A model generated the notes under the pieces. The model had not been told where the DNA came from. It saw nothing but the letters and a program-made list of their open reading frames with translations, and ran no database searches. From Clostridia bacterium (GTDB taxonomy: Bacteria > Bacillota > Clostridia > Monoglobales > Monoglobaceae), in contig JAFYXN010000021.1 of the NCBI GenBank assembly GCA_017546145.1, positions 60,015 through 124,014 of the forward strand: DNA of 64,000 nucleotides, in the 5' to 3' direction. A program made the position numbers and the translations under genes. Shown here piece by piece: positions 37,061 to 46,917 of the stretch. The first letter of the stretch is position 1. Each line of letters begins with the position of its first letter.

Positions 37061-39820
37061 ATGATTGATGTGAAGAATTTCAGAAAGAGTGAAGGAGCGC
37101 AGCCTAAAGGCTTTTCCGCAAAAGCGGTGCTGATTGTGGCGGCGGCATTATTGATTTTTTTGTTATGGTCTGTTGGCACAATATTCTTTGATTACATTGA
37201 GATAAAGGAAATCGGACAGCAATATACCTCGGTGTTTGTTAAAAATCTGATTGTCAGACTTTTGGTACAGTTGATAAGCTTTTTAAGTATTGTCTTTTCG
37301 GTTTTTTTAAGTATACTTTTTGTAAGACGCAATCTTGCTGTGCTTAATGTGCAAAGGTCGCTTTTTGAAACAAAAAAGATGTCCTTGCTTATAAGTGTAG
37401 TTATTGCGTTTATATTAAGCGGCGTAGTGGGTGGCTCGCTTGCAGAAAAGCTGCTTTTGTTTTCACAGCCTCAGCAGTTTGGTTTAACTGATCCGGTATT
37501 CGGCAAGGATATTGGGTATTTTGTATTCCAAAGACCATTTTTAATGTCTGTTTCAGAGTCGGTATTTGGGATATGGCTTTTTATCAGTGCGTTTGTATTT
37601 GTGCTGTACTGGTTTTTGGGAACGGCTTATGGCGGATACGGCGGCAAACAATTTCTTAGCATTAAAAGAATTGCAATACACAATGTAGTTAATGTTGCCC
37701 TTCTTCTTGCTATAAACTGTGTGATGTATGTATTTAAGGCAGAGAATATCCTTTACGGAAGCTTTGGTGACAATCTTCAGGGCGCAGGCTTTACCGATAA
37801 GTTTATCTGGCTGAGCTACTATCGCATTGCGCCAATTCTTTTGATTGTTCTTATTACTTTGTTCCTGATTTTTATTGCAAAAAACAACAATAAAGCGGCA
37901 ATTCGCACAGTGCTGGTTTATCCTGCTGCAGTGGCACTTACGGCAGTTATTTCATTTGCTGTTCAGGGAGTTTTGGTTTCGCCCAATGAGGTTATTAAGG
38001 AAAGCGAAAATATTGCCGCCAACATAAAATATACCCAAGCGGCATACGGACTTGACCAAATTTCAGAGGTAGTATTTGATGTAAAAAATGACCTTACGGT
38101 TGGTGATTTAGACCAAAACAGCGAGATTACCGATAATATACGAATACTTGACCTTTCTGCAAACCTTACGGTTTTGAATCAGATTCAGGGTATACGCAAT
38201 TATTATAAGTTCAATGAAACGGATATTGTACCGTATGAGATAAACGGCAAAAAGACTGCGGTTGCAATTACACCGCGCGAAATTACAAAAGAAAACTTAA
38301 GTGACAGTGCCGACACATATATAAACAGGACGTTAAGATACACTCACGGCTTTGGTGTTACCATGAACACCATAAATACAGTGACAGCTCAGGGTCAGCC
38401 CGAATTTTTGATTAAAGATATTCCTCCAAAAGCGTCGGAGGGAATACAAAAAATTACTCAGCCACGTATCTATTACGGTGAGCTTACAAACGATTATGTG
38501 GTGGTGGGCAATCAGAAGTATAAAGAGCTTGACTACTCAGAAGATCAGGAGGATATAGAGTTTTCTTATGACGGACGAGGCGGATTGCAACTTACTCCGG
38601 TTAACAGACTTGTATTTGCGTTGAAATATGGTGATATAAGACTTTTGATTTCTGACCTTGTTTCAGGCAACAGCAGGATTCTTATTAACAGAAATATAAT
38701 TGCTCGTCTAAAGAATGTTGCACCGTTTTTTAATTATGACAATGACCCATATATGGTAATTGATGACGACGGAAGCCTTAAATGGGTGGTTGATGCATAT
38801 ACCACAACAAATTATTATCCGTATTCACAAAGCGTCGGAGAATTTAACTATATAAGAAATTCAGTCAAAGCGGTGGTAGATGCGTATAACGGAGATGTAA
38901 CATTCTATATTGCAGACAAAACAGACCCGATTGTTATGTGTTACAGCCAAATATATCCTGAACTGTTCTCGCAAGACGATATTCCTGACGGCATTAAAAA
39001 GCATATCAAGTACCCTGAGTTTATGTTTGACCTTCAGTCAAGAGTTTACGGTCACTATCATATATCAAATCCTACAACATTCTATAATAAAAATGACACG
39101 TGGGTAATTGCTAAGGAACGCTACGGAACATCAACCGAAGAAAAGGAAATAGCGCCATACTACAATATGATGCGGCTTGAAGACGAGGCAGAGGAGGAGC
39201 TTTTGCTGACAATTCCGTATACACTTGCCAACAAAGACAATATGGTTGCGTGGCTTGCTGTAAGAAACGAGTGGGACAATTACGGAAAGCTTCAGGTCTA
39301 TAAGTTCCCCAAGGATATTAATATTTACGGACCTATGCAGGTGGAAAACAGAATAAACTCTGATGCAAATATATCAAAGGAGCTTAATCTGTGGAGTCAG
39401 GGCGGCTCGCAGGTAATCCGCGGCAACATGATTGTTGTCCCGATTGATGATTCGGTACTTTATGTTGAGCCGGTTTATATCACTTCAAGCAATAAGACAA
39501 CTTTACCTGAGCTAAAGCAGGTAGTCGTTGCCTATGACGAAAAGATTGTGATGAAAAATAACCTTTCGGATGCCCTATATGCGCTCTTTAATGAAAAAGC
39601 TCCTGATAAGGTTCAGATAAGCCAAACTACACAGAGCGGACATACACATACGCAAACAGAAGCGGTAACCTATGAAGCCGCAGCAAAACGTGTTATTGAG
39701 GAGTTTGAAAATGTTAAAAAAGCAAACGCCGAGAATAACTGGAATGCATTTGGTGAATCAATGAACACTTTAGAACAATCAATTGCAGAACTTAAAAAAT
39801 CTTTGAACGAAGATAAATAA
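37061..39820 (+). CDS. UPF0182 family membrane protein
   Basis: 919 aa. About seven transmembrane helices lie in the first 320 residues, with YFVFQRPFLMSVSESV and the FWLSYYRIAPILL-type stretch, followed by a large extracellular part with the family signature YYPYSQSVGEFNYIRNSVKA and LKYPEFMFDLQ-like segment (here IKYPEFMFDLQSRVYGHYH). A short His/Thr-rich piece (SGHTHTQTEA) precedes a helical C-terminus. The UPF0182 function is unknown. It follows ftsY by 60 bases and is closed by a strong terminator. Confidence 0.9.
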   Translation: MIDVKNFRKSEGAQPKGFSAKAVLIVAAALLIFLLWSVGTIFFDYIEIKEIGQQYTSVFVKNLIVRLLVQLISFLSIVFSVFLSILFVRRNLAVLNVQRSLFETKKMSLLISVVIAFILSGVVGGSLAEKLLLFSQPQQFGLTDPVFGKDIGYFVFQRPFLMSVSESVFGIWLFISAFVFVLYWFLGTAYGGYGGKQFLSIKRIAIHNVVNVALLLAINCVMYVFKAENILYGSFGDNLQGAGFTDKFIWLSYYRIAPILLIVLITLFLIFIAKNNNKAAIRTVLVYPAAVALTAVISFAVQGVLVSPNEVIKESENIAANIKYTQAAYGLDQISEVVFDVKNDLTVGDLDQNSEITDNIRILDLSANLTVLNQIQGIRNYYKFNETDIVPYEINGKKTAVAITPREITKENLSDSADTYINRTLRYTHGFGVTMNTINTVTAQGQPEFLIKDIPPKASEGIQKITQPRIYYGELTNDYVVVGNQKYKELDYSEDQEDIEFSYDGRGGLQLTPVNRLVFALKYGDIRLLISDLVSGNSRILINRNIIARLKNVAPFFNYDNDPYMVIDDDGSLKWVVDAYTTTNYYPYSQSVGEFNYIRNSVKAVVDAYNGDVTFYIADKTDPIVMCYSQIYPELFSQDDIPDGIKKHIKYPEFMFDLQSRVYGHYHISNPTTFYNKNDTWVIAKERYGTSTEEKEIAPYYNMMRLEDEAEEELLLTIPYTLANKDNMVAWLAVRNEWDNYGKLQVYKFPKDINIYGPMQVENRINSDANISKELNLWSQGGSQVIRGNMIVVPIDDSVLYVEPVYITSSNKTTLPELKQVVVAYDEKIVMKNNLSDALYALFNEKAPDKVQISQTTQSGHTHTQTEAVTYEAAAKRVIEEFENVKKANAENNWNAFGESMNTLEQSIAELKKSLNEDK

Positions 39821-39826
39821 TCCCAA

Positions 39827-39866
39827 AAAGCAACCCATTTACAAATGTTTGTAAATGGGTTGCTTT
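39827..39866 (+). terminator. Bidirectional terminator after the UPF0182 gene
   Basis: AAAGCAACCCATTTAC and GTAAATGGGTTGCTTT form a near-perfect 16-bp stem with an AAATGTTT loop. It lies between the UPF0182 gene and the convergent bofA-like gene. Confidence 0.88.
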
Positions 39867-39896
39867 ATCTGTAACGCTTTAATAGTGTTGAGGGGG

Positions 39897-40163
39897 TTAT
39901 AATATATATTGCAGCAATATTACCAGAATGACTCCCGGAACACCCAATAGCCCCGCTATAAGTGCGGTAAGGGGGTTGATGGCTATGAAAATTCCTGCAA
40001 ATCCGCCGACAAAATTGACAGCGGCTAATATAAGTCCGCCAAGTACACCGTTTATAATAAGCTTAAGCAACCATTTGATTGGCTTTGCAAAAATTCTGCA
40101 CAAAAAAAACAAAACAACAAGTCCAAAAGAATATGCAATTACAGACGCACTGTCAAATATCAT
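39897..40163 (-). CDS. BofA-like pro-sigma-K processing inhibitor family protein
   Basis: 88 aa from the ATG at 40163, with GGGAG 10 bases upstream on that strand; a longer frame to 40202 has no better site. BofA in Bacillus is 87 aa. Two hydrophobic stretches (about 5-25 and 35-60) and the C-terminal NPLTALIAGLLGVPGVILVI block fit the BofA family, which inhibits the SpoIVFB protease until forespore signalling releases sigma-K. Its presence supports a spore-forming host. Confidence 0.85.
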   Translation of the reverse strand: MIFDSASVIAYSFGLVVLFFLCRIFAKPIKWLLKLIINGVLGGLILAAVNFVGGFAGIFIAINPLTALIAGLLGVPGVILVILLQYIL

Positions 40164-40284
40164 ATTATCACGCTCCCATTGGAAAAAGTGTATAAAGAAC
40201 AACTCCCCCCCTATTAGGGTGTACTTTTGTGTAATATAGGAAATTACAGCAGAAAAGTAGTAATTTTCTATAAGATAAAAATAA

Positions 40285-40320
40285 AAGACAACCTAATTAT
40301 AAATATACAAAGGTTGTCTT
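40285..40320 (-). terminator. Terminator of the yhaO-to-DUF2156 run
   Basis: AAGACAACCT (40285-40294) pairs with AGGTTGTCTT (40311-40320). On the minus strand it is followed by TTTTATTTTTAT, just after the DUF2156 stop. T-rich sequence on the plus side allows bidirectional use. Confidence 0.75.
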
Positions 40321-40332
40321 ATTTATTCGTAT

Positions 40333-41238
40333 TTATTTTAAAGAGGCAATATATTTTTTTACCATAAGACATGGCTTGTAGGATTGCTTTGCTTTACGAA
40401 GCCCCGGAAGTCCCATGTCTTCTTCGCGGTTTACATATTCAAGATGTGCCCACTCGTTTTCAAGAAACTGCTGATTCATCAAAGGAAAGCTTCCGTGAAA
40501 TTCAGTGTCAGCATGTTCCAGATGAATTACTGCAATTGAATGTTTTTGATTTAAAACCTCGCCAAAGGAGAATGCAATCATTTTGCCGTCAACGGAAATA
40601 CCACCACCTGTTATATCCAGTGCTTTCCAGTTCTGAAGCAGTTCTGTAACTGCTTCGCGCTGCTCTGAAATGCCGGGGATAAGCCCTTCTTTGCTGTCAC
40701 ACCAACGGTTAAACATTGACAGACACGCATCTTTGCTTTCGGGTGTCAGACGATGATATTCATAGTTGTAAAGGCTTTTGAATTTATTTATGTGATTACG
40801 TTTGCTGTGGTATTTGTTCCCCGGAAGCTCAATAAGGTCTTCGGTTTTATATACATAGTCAAACGAGTCAATATCTTCGGTGATAATAAATGTATCAGGG
40901 AAGAGTGCCTCCAGTGCATCAAGCATATCCTCAGAATAAATTCTTATAAGAGGTCTTTGGTTGATTGTTTTAAAATAATTAATAATTTTTTCTATAACCA
41001 ATTTTATATTGCCGCTTCCCAACGGAAAGTTTACTGTTTCAGGTCCGTTGCCATGCTTCGAAAATATACACAGCATCTCATCAATAAGAGCATATCTTAT
41101 GTTGTAGCTGTTGCGCCACATAAACATATTTGTGAAAGTGTATTCTGAGTTAATGAATGAAGACTCTTCAAAATACTTGTCAAACAGCTCTTTGTCGGCA
41201 AGTGTTACAGCCCTTAGCTTAAATTCTTCTGTGTTCAT
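40333..41238 (-). CDS. DUF2156 domain protein (GNAT-fold, phosphatidylglycerol lysyltransferase C-domain-like)
   Basis: 301 aa. It begins with LADKELFDKYFEESSFINSEYTFTN-like sequence, typical of DUF2156 (residues about 15-40), with YVYKTEDLIELPGNKYHSKR (about 130-148) and YVNREEDMGLPGLRKAKQSY near the C-terminus; these are the conserved blocks of the family, which shares the acyltransferase fold of MprF. There are no membrane helices. The acceptor is unknown. It follows the radical SAM gene by 15 bases. Confidence 0.88.
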   Translation of the reverse strand: MNTEEFKLRAVTLADKELFDKYFEESSFINSEYTFTNMFMWRNSYNIRYALIDEMLCIFSKHGNGPETVNFPLGSGNIKLVIEKIINYFKTINQRPLIRIYSEDMLDALEALFPDTFIITEDIDSFDYVYKTEDLIELPGNKYHSKRNHINKFKSLYNYEYHRLTPESKDACLSMFNRWCDSKEGLIPGISEQREAVTELLQNWKALDITGGGISVDGKMIAFSFGEVLNQKHSIAVIHLEHADTEFHGSFPLMNQQFLENEWAHLEYVNREEDMGLPGLRKAKQSYKPCLMVKKYIASLK

Positions 41239-41253
41239 GTTCTGTCCTCTGCT

Positions 41254-41865
41254 TTATTCAATATATTCTCTTACCCTGAAATTCAAACCTCGATTTTCTA
41301 CAATGGTTCGGCATTGCTCGATTTCTTCAGCGGTAATATCGTGGTTAACAACCGAAAGTGTAACGCTTGGAACATACCTTTTTGCCTTCTCTGCAAAATC
41401 CAAAAGACCATCATAAGCCGAAAGTCCAAAGCAACTGTGACAAAGCTCGTCATAGCGCTTGGCTGATGCAGCATTAAGGCTTATCGAGATTGCGTCGATA
41501 ATGCCCTCAAATTCAGGGGTAACATCTCTCTTTTCAATAAGATTTGCCTGACCGTTGGTGTTTATTCTGATTTTTAAATGCGGATAGTTTTCTTTAAGCC
41601 ATCGTGCTGTTTCAATGCATACATGGCACCGCATCAGCGGCTCACCATATCCGCAGAATACAACCCAAGTGTATTTGGAAAGATTTCTCTTTTTAAAATC
41701 TGCCAGTATTTCGTGTTGTTGGGGCTCGCGGTCAAGCCAAAGATTGTCCTCGCCGTTTACGCTGTCATGATTGTTGCGAAGGCAAAAAATACAATCATTA
41801 CTGCAGCGGTTTGTCAGATTGACATACAGCGCACCTTCAAATTCGTATGTTATAGTCATTGACAT
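41254..41865 (-). CDS. TatD-associated-type radical SAM protein
   Basis: 203 aa, shorter than most radical SAM enzymes. The cluster motif is RCSNDCIFCLRN at about residues 17-28 (CX3CX2C), followed by VFCGYGEPLMR (SAM-binding GGE-like strand) and INTNGQANL. This matches the small radical SAM family often encoded beside TatD, though here it is flanked by yhaN and DUF2156. The substrate is unknown. Confidence 0.88.
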   Translation of the reverse strand: MSMTITYEFEGALYVNLTNRCSNDCIFCLRNNHDSVNGEDNLWLDREPQQHEILADFKKRNLSKYTWVVFCGYGEPLMRCHVCIETARWLKENYPHLKIRINTNGQANLIEKRDVTPEFEGIIDAISISLNAASAKRYDELCHSCFGLSAYDGLLDFAEKAKRYVPSVTLSVVNHDITAEEIEQCRTIVENRGLNFRVREYIE

Positions 41866-41898
41866 TTTTATCCTTCTTTCTTTGTTAGTATATGCAGA

Positions 41899-44295
41899 CT
41901 ATAGTGAAATTTTACGCAAGTCCGGAAAAATACTTTTTGCCATATCTGCAATGTAACCGTGACAGGTAAAAAACAAAATCTGCGATGTGGATTTGTTGCT
42001 TTCAAGGTAATCCTTTAAAAATTCAAGTGTTCTTTTACAGCTTTCATCGTCGTATTGCGATAAAATATCGTCAAGGAAGAGTGGGAGCGGTTCATTGCCG
42101 GTTAAAATGTCGGTTGCGGCAAGCCTTAGAGCAAGATATATTCTGTCTATTGCTCCTCCGCTTAAGTATTTCCATTCGTGAAACGCTTCGCCGTAGCCAC
42201 CGCGTGCTTCAACATTTAGGCTTCGCGAAACCAAAACGTCATTATACCGACCGCCGGACAACTTATTAAGATATTCTCCGGTTTTTTTGCTCAGGTGTGA
42301 GCCAAGCCCCTTGTTTGTTTCTGAAATCGCCTCTGTCATAACCTCGTTGGCAATTGAAAGCTCATCAAAACGTATTTTAAGTTCGTTTTTTCGAAGCTGT
42401 GCATCATGAATTTGAGTGTTTAGTTCATCTTCGCTTTTCTTCGGAAGATTTATACGGCTTTGACACTCGCCAAGTCTTGAGCGAAGTTCTTTAAGAGTGT
42501 TTTCAATACCGGCAGTGGATTCTTCATTAACCTCAGTTTCGGGAGTGTTTTGAAGAAAACTCGCAAGAGTTTTTATCTGCTTGGTTACATAAGCCTCGGA
42601 TGTATCCTGAATGCCGGTTGCAGTACTGATTGTTTCTATATCGGTTGAGATATTTGATAGTGTATTAAAGCTGTCAGTGATTTCGTTAAATAATATCTTT
42701 GCAGCAACAAAGCTGTCAAGAGGTTTAAGCTGTGCCATAAAAAGAGTAAACTCTTCTTTTTGGTTGTTAAGCTTTGTTGTTATTGCAGAAAGCTCGCCTG
42801 CCTTTGCGGTTGAAGTCTTTTCTTTCAACTCTGCAAGATTTGCACAGTTGTGCAAGGTAAGTATGTCTTCAAGCTCAGAAACAGTATCCGAAAGCTTTGA
42901 GTTAAGACTGCTTTCAATTTCGTTTATGCTTTGATTTACCATTTCTTCGTTAAAGCAGGCAAGACTTCTAAGTGCCGCATCAAGGTCGCGTTTTGCAAAC
43001 TGAACGGCGGGCTTTTCCTGAACTTTTCTGGGCAAAATGCGTGAAAAGACTAATGCTATTGTTGTGCCGATGGCAAAGACTGTACCGCCTAAAGCATATA
43101 AAAATGCAAGCCTTGTGGTAAATCCGGCAAAAGCAATGCCTGCAGCAATTGCTGCAAAAATAAAGAATAAAACAGGAGCGGTTGCTTTTGATTTTTTGAA
43201 GGCTTTTTGTGTAATGTTGTCAAGAGCTGATTTTGCATCAAAAACCTTTTTGCGAAGGGTTTCAAGGTCACCGCGTATCTGCGTGGCAAGCTTGTCCAAA
43301 GTGTCCGCTTTGCCAAATTCTGTTTCTGAAACCTCTTTTGTGTTTGGTGCAGCCGAAATCTCTTCAAGTGCCGAGACAGAAAGCGAGATTTCTTGTTCAA
43401 GCTTTTCGGCGTGATTGATATGCTCTTTAAGCTGGTCAATTGTTTTTCCGTACTTTGATAGCTGCTTGTTTATGTTTTCACGCAGATTTATCTTGTTGTT
43501 TAAAGTGTAGTATGCGTTAAGTTCTTTTTTTGCAGAGGCAATTTTTTGCCTGTTTGCTATATCCTTCAGAATTTCTTCTTTTTCTGCAATAGCCTTTTCA
43601 ATATCGGCAATCTCTTCAAAAAGTGATTTCTGAAGCTCGGTTTGCTGCAAAAGTTCTTGCAATTCAAAATTCAATTTGTCAAGCTCTGCTTCTGCATCTA
43701 CCAAAAGACCCTTTTTACCGCTTTTTGAAACAAGCTCTTCAATGGCATCTGAAAGTCTTTTGGTAATTAAATCCTGCGAGGTGTTCTCGTCGCCCGAAAC
43801 AGACAAATTTGATATTCGCATTGCAAGGCTGTCTGCTGATGCATCAGATGAAAAACCTCCGTTACTTCCTATAAATACACTGCGCTCAAAGTCGCCAAGA
43901 TTCATATTGAAGAAGTATTCACCGGCTTCGTTTGGATTTTCGATTTTTTGTTCTTCAGAAGAAGTCTTGCAAAAAACAGTGGTTTTGTCGCTTGCCTCTG
44001 ATTTTAAAAATTCCTTGCGAAGCCGGTATTCCATGCCGCGTGTTTCAAACTCAACAGCGCCGGACATAGGAGTGCCGTTCCACGGTCTGTATTTCTTGCG
44101 CGGAATTTTCAAAAGGTCCTGACCTTTTTCGGTTTTGCCGCTGCTGCTGTAAAACATCATTTTTATAAACGACATAAATGTAGTTTTGCCGTCCTCGTTT
44201 GCGCCGACAATAAGATTGAATCCGCGGTCAAATTCAAGACTTTTATTTGTAAATTTTCCAAAGCCTTCTATGTCTGCTTTTTTAATTATCACCAA
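41899..44295 (-). CDS. yhaN: SbcC/RecN-like ATPase, YhaN type
   Basis: 798 aa. Walker A GANEDGKTTFMSFIK near residue 34, a long coiled coil split by two membrane-like hydrophobic helices (about 365-415), then a C-terminal head with YLSGGAIDRIYLALRLAA and Walker B PLFLDDILSQYDDE. The paired helices in the coiled coil are characteristic of YhaN rather than SbcC. It overlaps yhaO by 14 bases, so the two are probably a nuclease complex like SbcCD. Confidence 0.88.
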   Translation of the reverse strand: MVIIKKADIEGFGKFTNKSLEFDRGFNLIVGANEDGKTTFMSFIKMMFYSSSGKTEKGQDLLKIPRKKYRPWNGTPMSGAVEFETRGMEYRLRKEFLKSEASDKTTVFCKTSSEEQKIENPNEAGEYFFNMNLGDFERSVFIGSNGGFSSDASADSLAMRISNLSVSGDENTSQDLITKRLSDAIEELVSKSGKKGLLVDAEAELDKLNFELQELLQQTELQKSLFEEIADIEKAIAEKEEILKDIANRQKIASAKKELNAYYTLNNKINLRENINKQLSKYGKTIDQLKEHINHAEKLEQEISLSVSALEEISAAPNTKEVSETEFGKADTLDKLATQIRGDLETLRKKVFDAKSALDNITQKAFKKSKATAPVLFFIFAAIAAGIAFAGFTTRLAFLYALGGTVFAIGTTIALVFSRILPRKVQEKPAVQFAKRDLDAALRSLACFNEEMVNQSINEIESSLNSKLSDTVSELEDILTLHNCANLAELKEKTSTAKAGELSAITTKLNNQKEEFTLFMAQLKPLDSFVAAKILFNEITDSFNTLSNISTDIETISTATGIQDTSEAYVTKQIKTLASFLQNTPETEVNEESTAGIENTLKELRSRLGECQSRINLPKKSEDELNTQIHDAQLRKNELKIRFDELSIANEVMTEAISETNKGLGSHLSKKTGEYLNKLSGGRYNDVLVSRSLNVEARGGYGEAFHEWKYLSGGAIDRIYLALRLAATDILTGNEPLPLFLDDILSQYDDESCKRTLEFLKDYLESNKSTSQILFFTCHGYIADMAKSIFPDLRKISL

Positions 44296-45409
44296 GCTTC
44301 ACCCCTTTGTTAAACGCTTTAAGTCCAAGCTTTAATGCGTTTTTATATAATTCCTTTGTATCACTTTCTGCTGAGTCTATTTTGTCAAGCATTTTTTTTG
44401 CAAATATACCCCGCAATGAAGTTTCGTTTGCTATTTTTGAAATATCCGATATGTCAGTTTCGGTGTTGTCACTAATTTTTATATAAGTAAGGCTGTCGGC
44501 AAGTATTGTCTGTATTTGCACTGCGTCAAGGAAGGTGTCGGCAGAAACCAAGCCCGTAAGGGTAATGCGATAAAGGTTGCGCAAGTAATCTTCTCTGTAT
44601 GCCTCTTTGATTTGTGTAACAATTTTATCAGCCGCCGCAAAAGAATTTTCACATCCTGATATATTAATACTTTCGCATACATATTTTCTTGACGAAAGCT
44701 CCATATACTCAAGCTCACATACTCCAATACCTATTGTACCGATGTATATGCCGTGGCTTCCTGTTTCGTCAAAACCCATTCCGTCAGGGCATCCGCAATA
44801 TGAAAAGCAGGTTTTTCCAAGTTTTTTTATGTCGCTGCGTTTGTGAATATGCCCTAAGGCAAGATAGTCAAAGCCGCTTTTCTCAATTTGTATAGAATTA
44901 ATTGGGTTATATGCGCTGACCGAGCCTTCGGCAACAAGGTCGCCGTGAAGAACACCAATATTAATAAATGAGGAGGAGGGGACTTCAAACCCTCCGATAA
45001 GCGGAATGTTTTCAAATTTATCGGTAAATCCCGCACCCCAAAGTCGCACACCCTTTTGGGGAAAGTCAATATGTTCTGCAAAGGATTGAAATATAACAAC
45101 ATTTTCCGGAAACCTGTGCTTAGTGTAAATCGAGCCGGGGCAGGCAGGGTCATGATTGCCTGCTGAAACCGCAATTACCGTTTCGGGGATTTGCGACATC
45201 ATGGAAATTATTTTTTCTGCATCCTTTGCATCAACAAACGGAGAGTCAAACAAATCACCTGCAATAAGAAGAAAGTCAACCTTTTCGGTTTGACAAAGCT
45301 TTATAATCCGAAAAAAAGTATTTTCAATTTCTGTTTTACCGTTTTTTACACCGGTTCTTGCTGAACCAAGATGTATATCCGCGGTGTGAATTATTTTTAC
45401 GGTATTCAT
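44282..45409 (-). CDS. yhaO: Metallophosphoesterase, YhaO/SbcD-like DNA nuclease
   Basis: 375 aa. The calcineurin-type metal-site motifs occur in order: DIHLGSA (residue 11), AGDLFDSP, GNHDPACPG, GVLHGD and LGHIHKRSD. It is the nuclease partner of the overlapping yhaN ATPase. First gene of the four-gene minus-strand run, with its promoter somewhere in the AT-rich 45410-45600 stretch (a TATAAT is present at 45552-45547 on that strand, without a good -35). Confidence 0.9.
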   Translation of the reverse strand: MNTVKIIHTADIHLGSARTGVKNGKTEIENTFFRIIKLCQTEKVDFLLIAGDLFDSPFVDAKDAEKIISMMSQIPETVIAVSAGNHDPACPGSIYTKHRFPENVVIFQSFAEHIDFPQKGVRLWGAGFTDKFENIPLIGGFEVPSSSFINIGVLHGDLVAEGSVSAYNPINSIQIEKSGFDYLALGHIHKRSDIKKLGKTCFSYCGCPDGMGFDETGSHGIYIGTIGIGVCELEYMELSSRKYVCESINISGCENSFAAADKIVTQIKEAYREDYLRNLYRITLTGLVSADTFLDAVQIQTILADSLTYIKISDNTETDISDISKIANETSLRGIFAKKMLDKIDSAESDTKELYKNALKLGLKAFNKGVKLGDN

Positions 45410-45952
45410 TGTATGTATCCTCCGATTTTAATCAGTCTAAACTGAATTTTTTGTGTTTTAATAAAAAATTTAGTGCATTTACACAAAAAATAGCAACCCT
45501 GTTAAAAAAAACAGCAATTTTGTTAAAGCGTTTTTTTGCATTTTGTATTATACTTAAATAAAATATATCTTTTACTTGGATTATTGTATCATATTACTGA
45601 CAAAAAAACAAGAAAAGCTTTTTATATCATTATAAAAGATTTAAAATACATTTTTCTTTTACCCATAAATATACAATTTGTGAAAATTTTTGTACAGTTT
45701 GTTCTAAAAAAAGATAAATTAGATAAAATTAATGTACAAAATGACGAATTTTTGTTGACATTTGTATAGAAGCTGTGTTATAGTGCCAATAGCTGGCTAT
45801 ATGATTTAAATACATATTTAAATAAAATAAGTGGGAGAAGCGTTGAGTTTTATCAGCGTTCAGCTTTAAGAACTCCGTCGTGTCAATCTATCCGGCTCAC
45901 GGTAGAAAATGCGGTATATTTATAAAATATGTGAGCAGAAAGGTTACTTATT
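45410..45952. other. Intergenic region with a long leader before the Lpl-type transporter
   Basis: About 540 bases between divergent operons. The left half is very AT-rich with no credible gene. From the promoter at 45755 the transcript would carry a leader of about 165 bases. Its GC content rises between 45830 and 45930 (GCGTTGAG...CCGGCTCACGG), suggesting structured RNA, but I recognise no known riboswitch class. Confidence 0.5.
45755..45783 (+). promoter_or_regulatory. Promoter of the Lpl-type ABC transporter
   Basis: TTGACA (45755-45760), 17-base spacer, TTATAG (45778-45783); TATAGT with an 18-base spacer is the alternative -10. About 170 bases before the first permease gene. Confidence 0.6.
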
Positions 45953-46900
45953 ATGAAGATTTCTCGTAAACAGGAAGTGGCAGTCATTTCAGGAAACAAA
46001 ACAGTCTGGCAAAGAATGCTGTCACAATGGCAGCTTTATATATTCCTTCTGCCGGCACTTATATTTTTAGCAATTTTTGCTTACGGACCTATGTATGGTA
46101 TCTTGCTGGCATTTAAAGATTATATGCCCATGAAGGGTATTATGGGTTCGCCTTGGGTTGGCTTTAAGCACTTTACAAGATTTTTTACACAGCCTACCTG
46201 CCTTCAGTACATAAAAAACACGGTAAGTATTTCACTTGTTTCAACCTTGCTTTCGGTACCGATTCCGATAATTTTTGCTTTGATGCTTGACCAGGTTGAT
46301 ACAAAATGGTACAAAAAGCTTGTTCAGAACATGACATATATGCCGTATATGCTTTCTGTTGTTATCGTAATAAGCATTTGTCAGGTATTGCTTTCGCCGA
46401 CATCGGGTGTGGTGAATATTGTTATTGAAAAGCTTGGCGGAAGCCGTATTAACTTTTTCGGCGAAGAAGATGCAGTTTTCTGGATTTACTGGTTGACAGG
46501 CGTATGGCAAAACACCGGTTACTCGGCTGTTATTTACCTTGCTGCACTTTCCGGAATAGACCAGGAGCAGCTTGAAGCAGCAAAGATTGACGGCGCAAGC
46601 AGACTAAGAATTATCTGGAACATAAAGCTCCCTGCTATTGCCAATACAGTTATAATTATGATGATTCTTGCGTTTGGCGGTGCATTTAATGTTGGTGTTG
46701 ACAAAATGCTGCTTATACAGAACAGTATGAACCTTGGAAAATCTGAGGTAATCAGCACTTATGTATACAAAGTAGGTCTTTTGGGCGGAGAGTACGGATT
46801 TTCAACAGCTATTAACCTTTTCAATACATTGGTTAATGTTCTTTGTGTACTTACTGTTAATAAGATTGCTGATGTAGTCAGTGACACATCATTGTTCTAA
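45953..46900 (+). CDS. lplB: Carbohydrate ABC transporter permease, LplB type
   Basis: 315 aa with six membrane helices. N-terminal FLLPALIFLAIFAYGPMYG is typical of LplB-like CUT1 permeases, as is GSPWVGFKHF. The cytoplasmic EAA loop EAAKIDGASRLRIIWNIKLP (about residue 200) contacts the ATPase. It pairs with the following permease to form the channel for an oligosaccharide. The ATPase is not encoded here, as is common for these systems, which share MsmX-type ATPases. Confidence 0.92.
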   Translation: MKISRKQEVAVISGNKTVWQRMLSQWQLYIFLLPALIFLAIFAYGPMYGILLAFKDYMPMKGIMGSPWVGFKHFTRFFTQPTCLQYIKNTVSISLVSTLLSVPIPIIFALMLDQVDTKWYKKLVQNMTYMPYMLSVVIVISICQVLLSPTSGVVNIVIEKLGGSRINFFGEEDAVFWIYWLTGVWQNTGYSAVIYLAALSGIDQEQLEAAKIDGASRLRIIWNIKLPAIANTVIIMMILAFGGAFNVGVDKMLLIQNSMNLGKSEVISTYVYKVGLLGGEYGFSTAINLFNTLVNVLCVLTVNKIADVVSDTSLF

Positions 46901-46917
46901 GGAGGAGGGGAAATACA

